Source of the DNA: Campylobacter sp.
GTDB lineage: Bacteria > Campylobacterota > Campylobacteria > Campylobacterales > Campylobacteraceae
Direction: 5' to 3'
DNA: 15,273 nt
Assembly: GCA_021203945.1 (NCBI GenBank)
Contig: JAJQAF010000249.1
Span: 1 to 15,273 of the forward strand
In this document: positions 15,235 through 15,273 of the stretch, piece by piece
Position numbering within the stretch: the stretch's first letter is position 1
Layout of the letters: every line of letters starts with the position of its first letter
The notes under the pieces: model-generated
The model's input: only the letters and a program-made list of their open reading frames with translations
Told to the model about the DNA's origin: nothing
Database searches by the model: none
Program-made: the position numbers and the translations under genes

Positions 15235-15273
15235 GTTATAGGAACAGATTAAACTTAAAATCTTTAAAATTAT

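Noticed and set aside
1..15273. CRISPR arrays, IS elements, tRNA or rRNA genes
   Set aside because: No regularly spaced repeats, transposase-like frames, terminal repeats or tRNA cloverleaf patterns were seen.

Overview
The window looks like a chromosomal segment of an epsilonproteobacterium, most likely a non-thermophilic Campylobacter. I infer this from the AT-rich DNA with many AAATTT/TTTAAA words, heavy use of AAA, TTT and TTA codons, and the style of the intergenic sequence. This is inference from base and codon use plus protein recall. No rRNA, tRNA, IS element, phage gene or CRISPR array is visible.

Left block (1-4394): the 3' end of a membrane-protein gene overlaps (ATGA) a DUF4857-like membrane protein. 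This is followed 2 nt later by a large secreted M16 (PqqL/insulinase-like) peptidase. A short hairpin (4129-4152) ends this unit and also overlaps the stop codon of a convergent 80-aa CxxC protein on the minus strand.

Right block (4801-window end, all plus strand): an anaerobic L-carnitine/crotonobetaine reduction cluster. Order: fixA, fixB, caiD, a 38-aa membrane peptide, an SSS-family symporter, an HSL-type alpha/beta hydrolase, caiT, caiA, caiB, broken caiC. A TTGACA-18-TATAAT promoter lies before fixA. CaiT should exchange carnitine or crotonobetaine for gamma-butyrobetaine. CaiC (if active) and CaiB make and shuffle the CoA thioesters. CaiD interconverts carnitinyl-CoA and crotonobetainyl-CoA. 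CaiA reduces crotonobetainyl-CoA with electrons from the FixAB flavoprotein, so the pathway serves as an electron sink.

What differs from the E. coli caiTABCDE/fixABCX layout: (1) everything runs on one strand; (2) fixC, fixX and caiE are absent from the window; (3) a three-gene, ATGA-coupled module (38-aa peptide, symporter, hydrolase) is translationally coupled to caiT, suggesting a second uptake route or a precursor such as a carnitine ester; (4) caiC stops after 137 codons, with homology perhaps continuing past the stop; (5) the long non-coding gaps hold strong inverted repeats, namely a hairpin group after fixB, competing hairpins over a 15-codon leader-like ORF before caiD, two 15-bp hairpins before the 38-aa gene, and a nested 77-nt structure before caiB. 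The most novel-looking parts are the 38-aa peptide/symporter/hydrolase module and these structured spacers.
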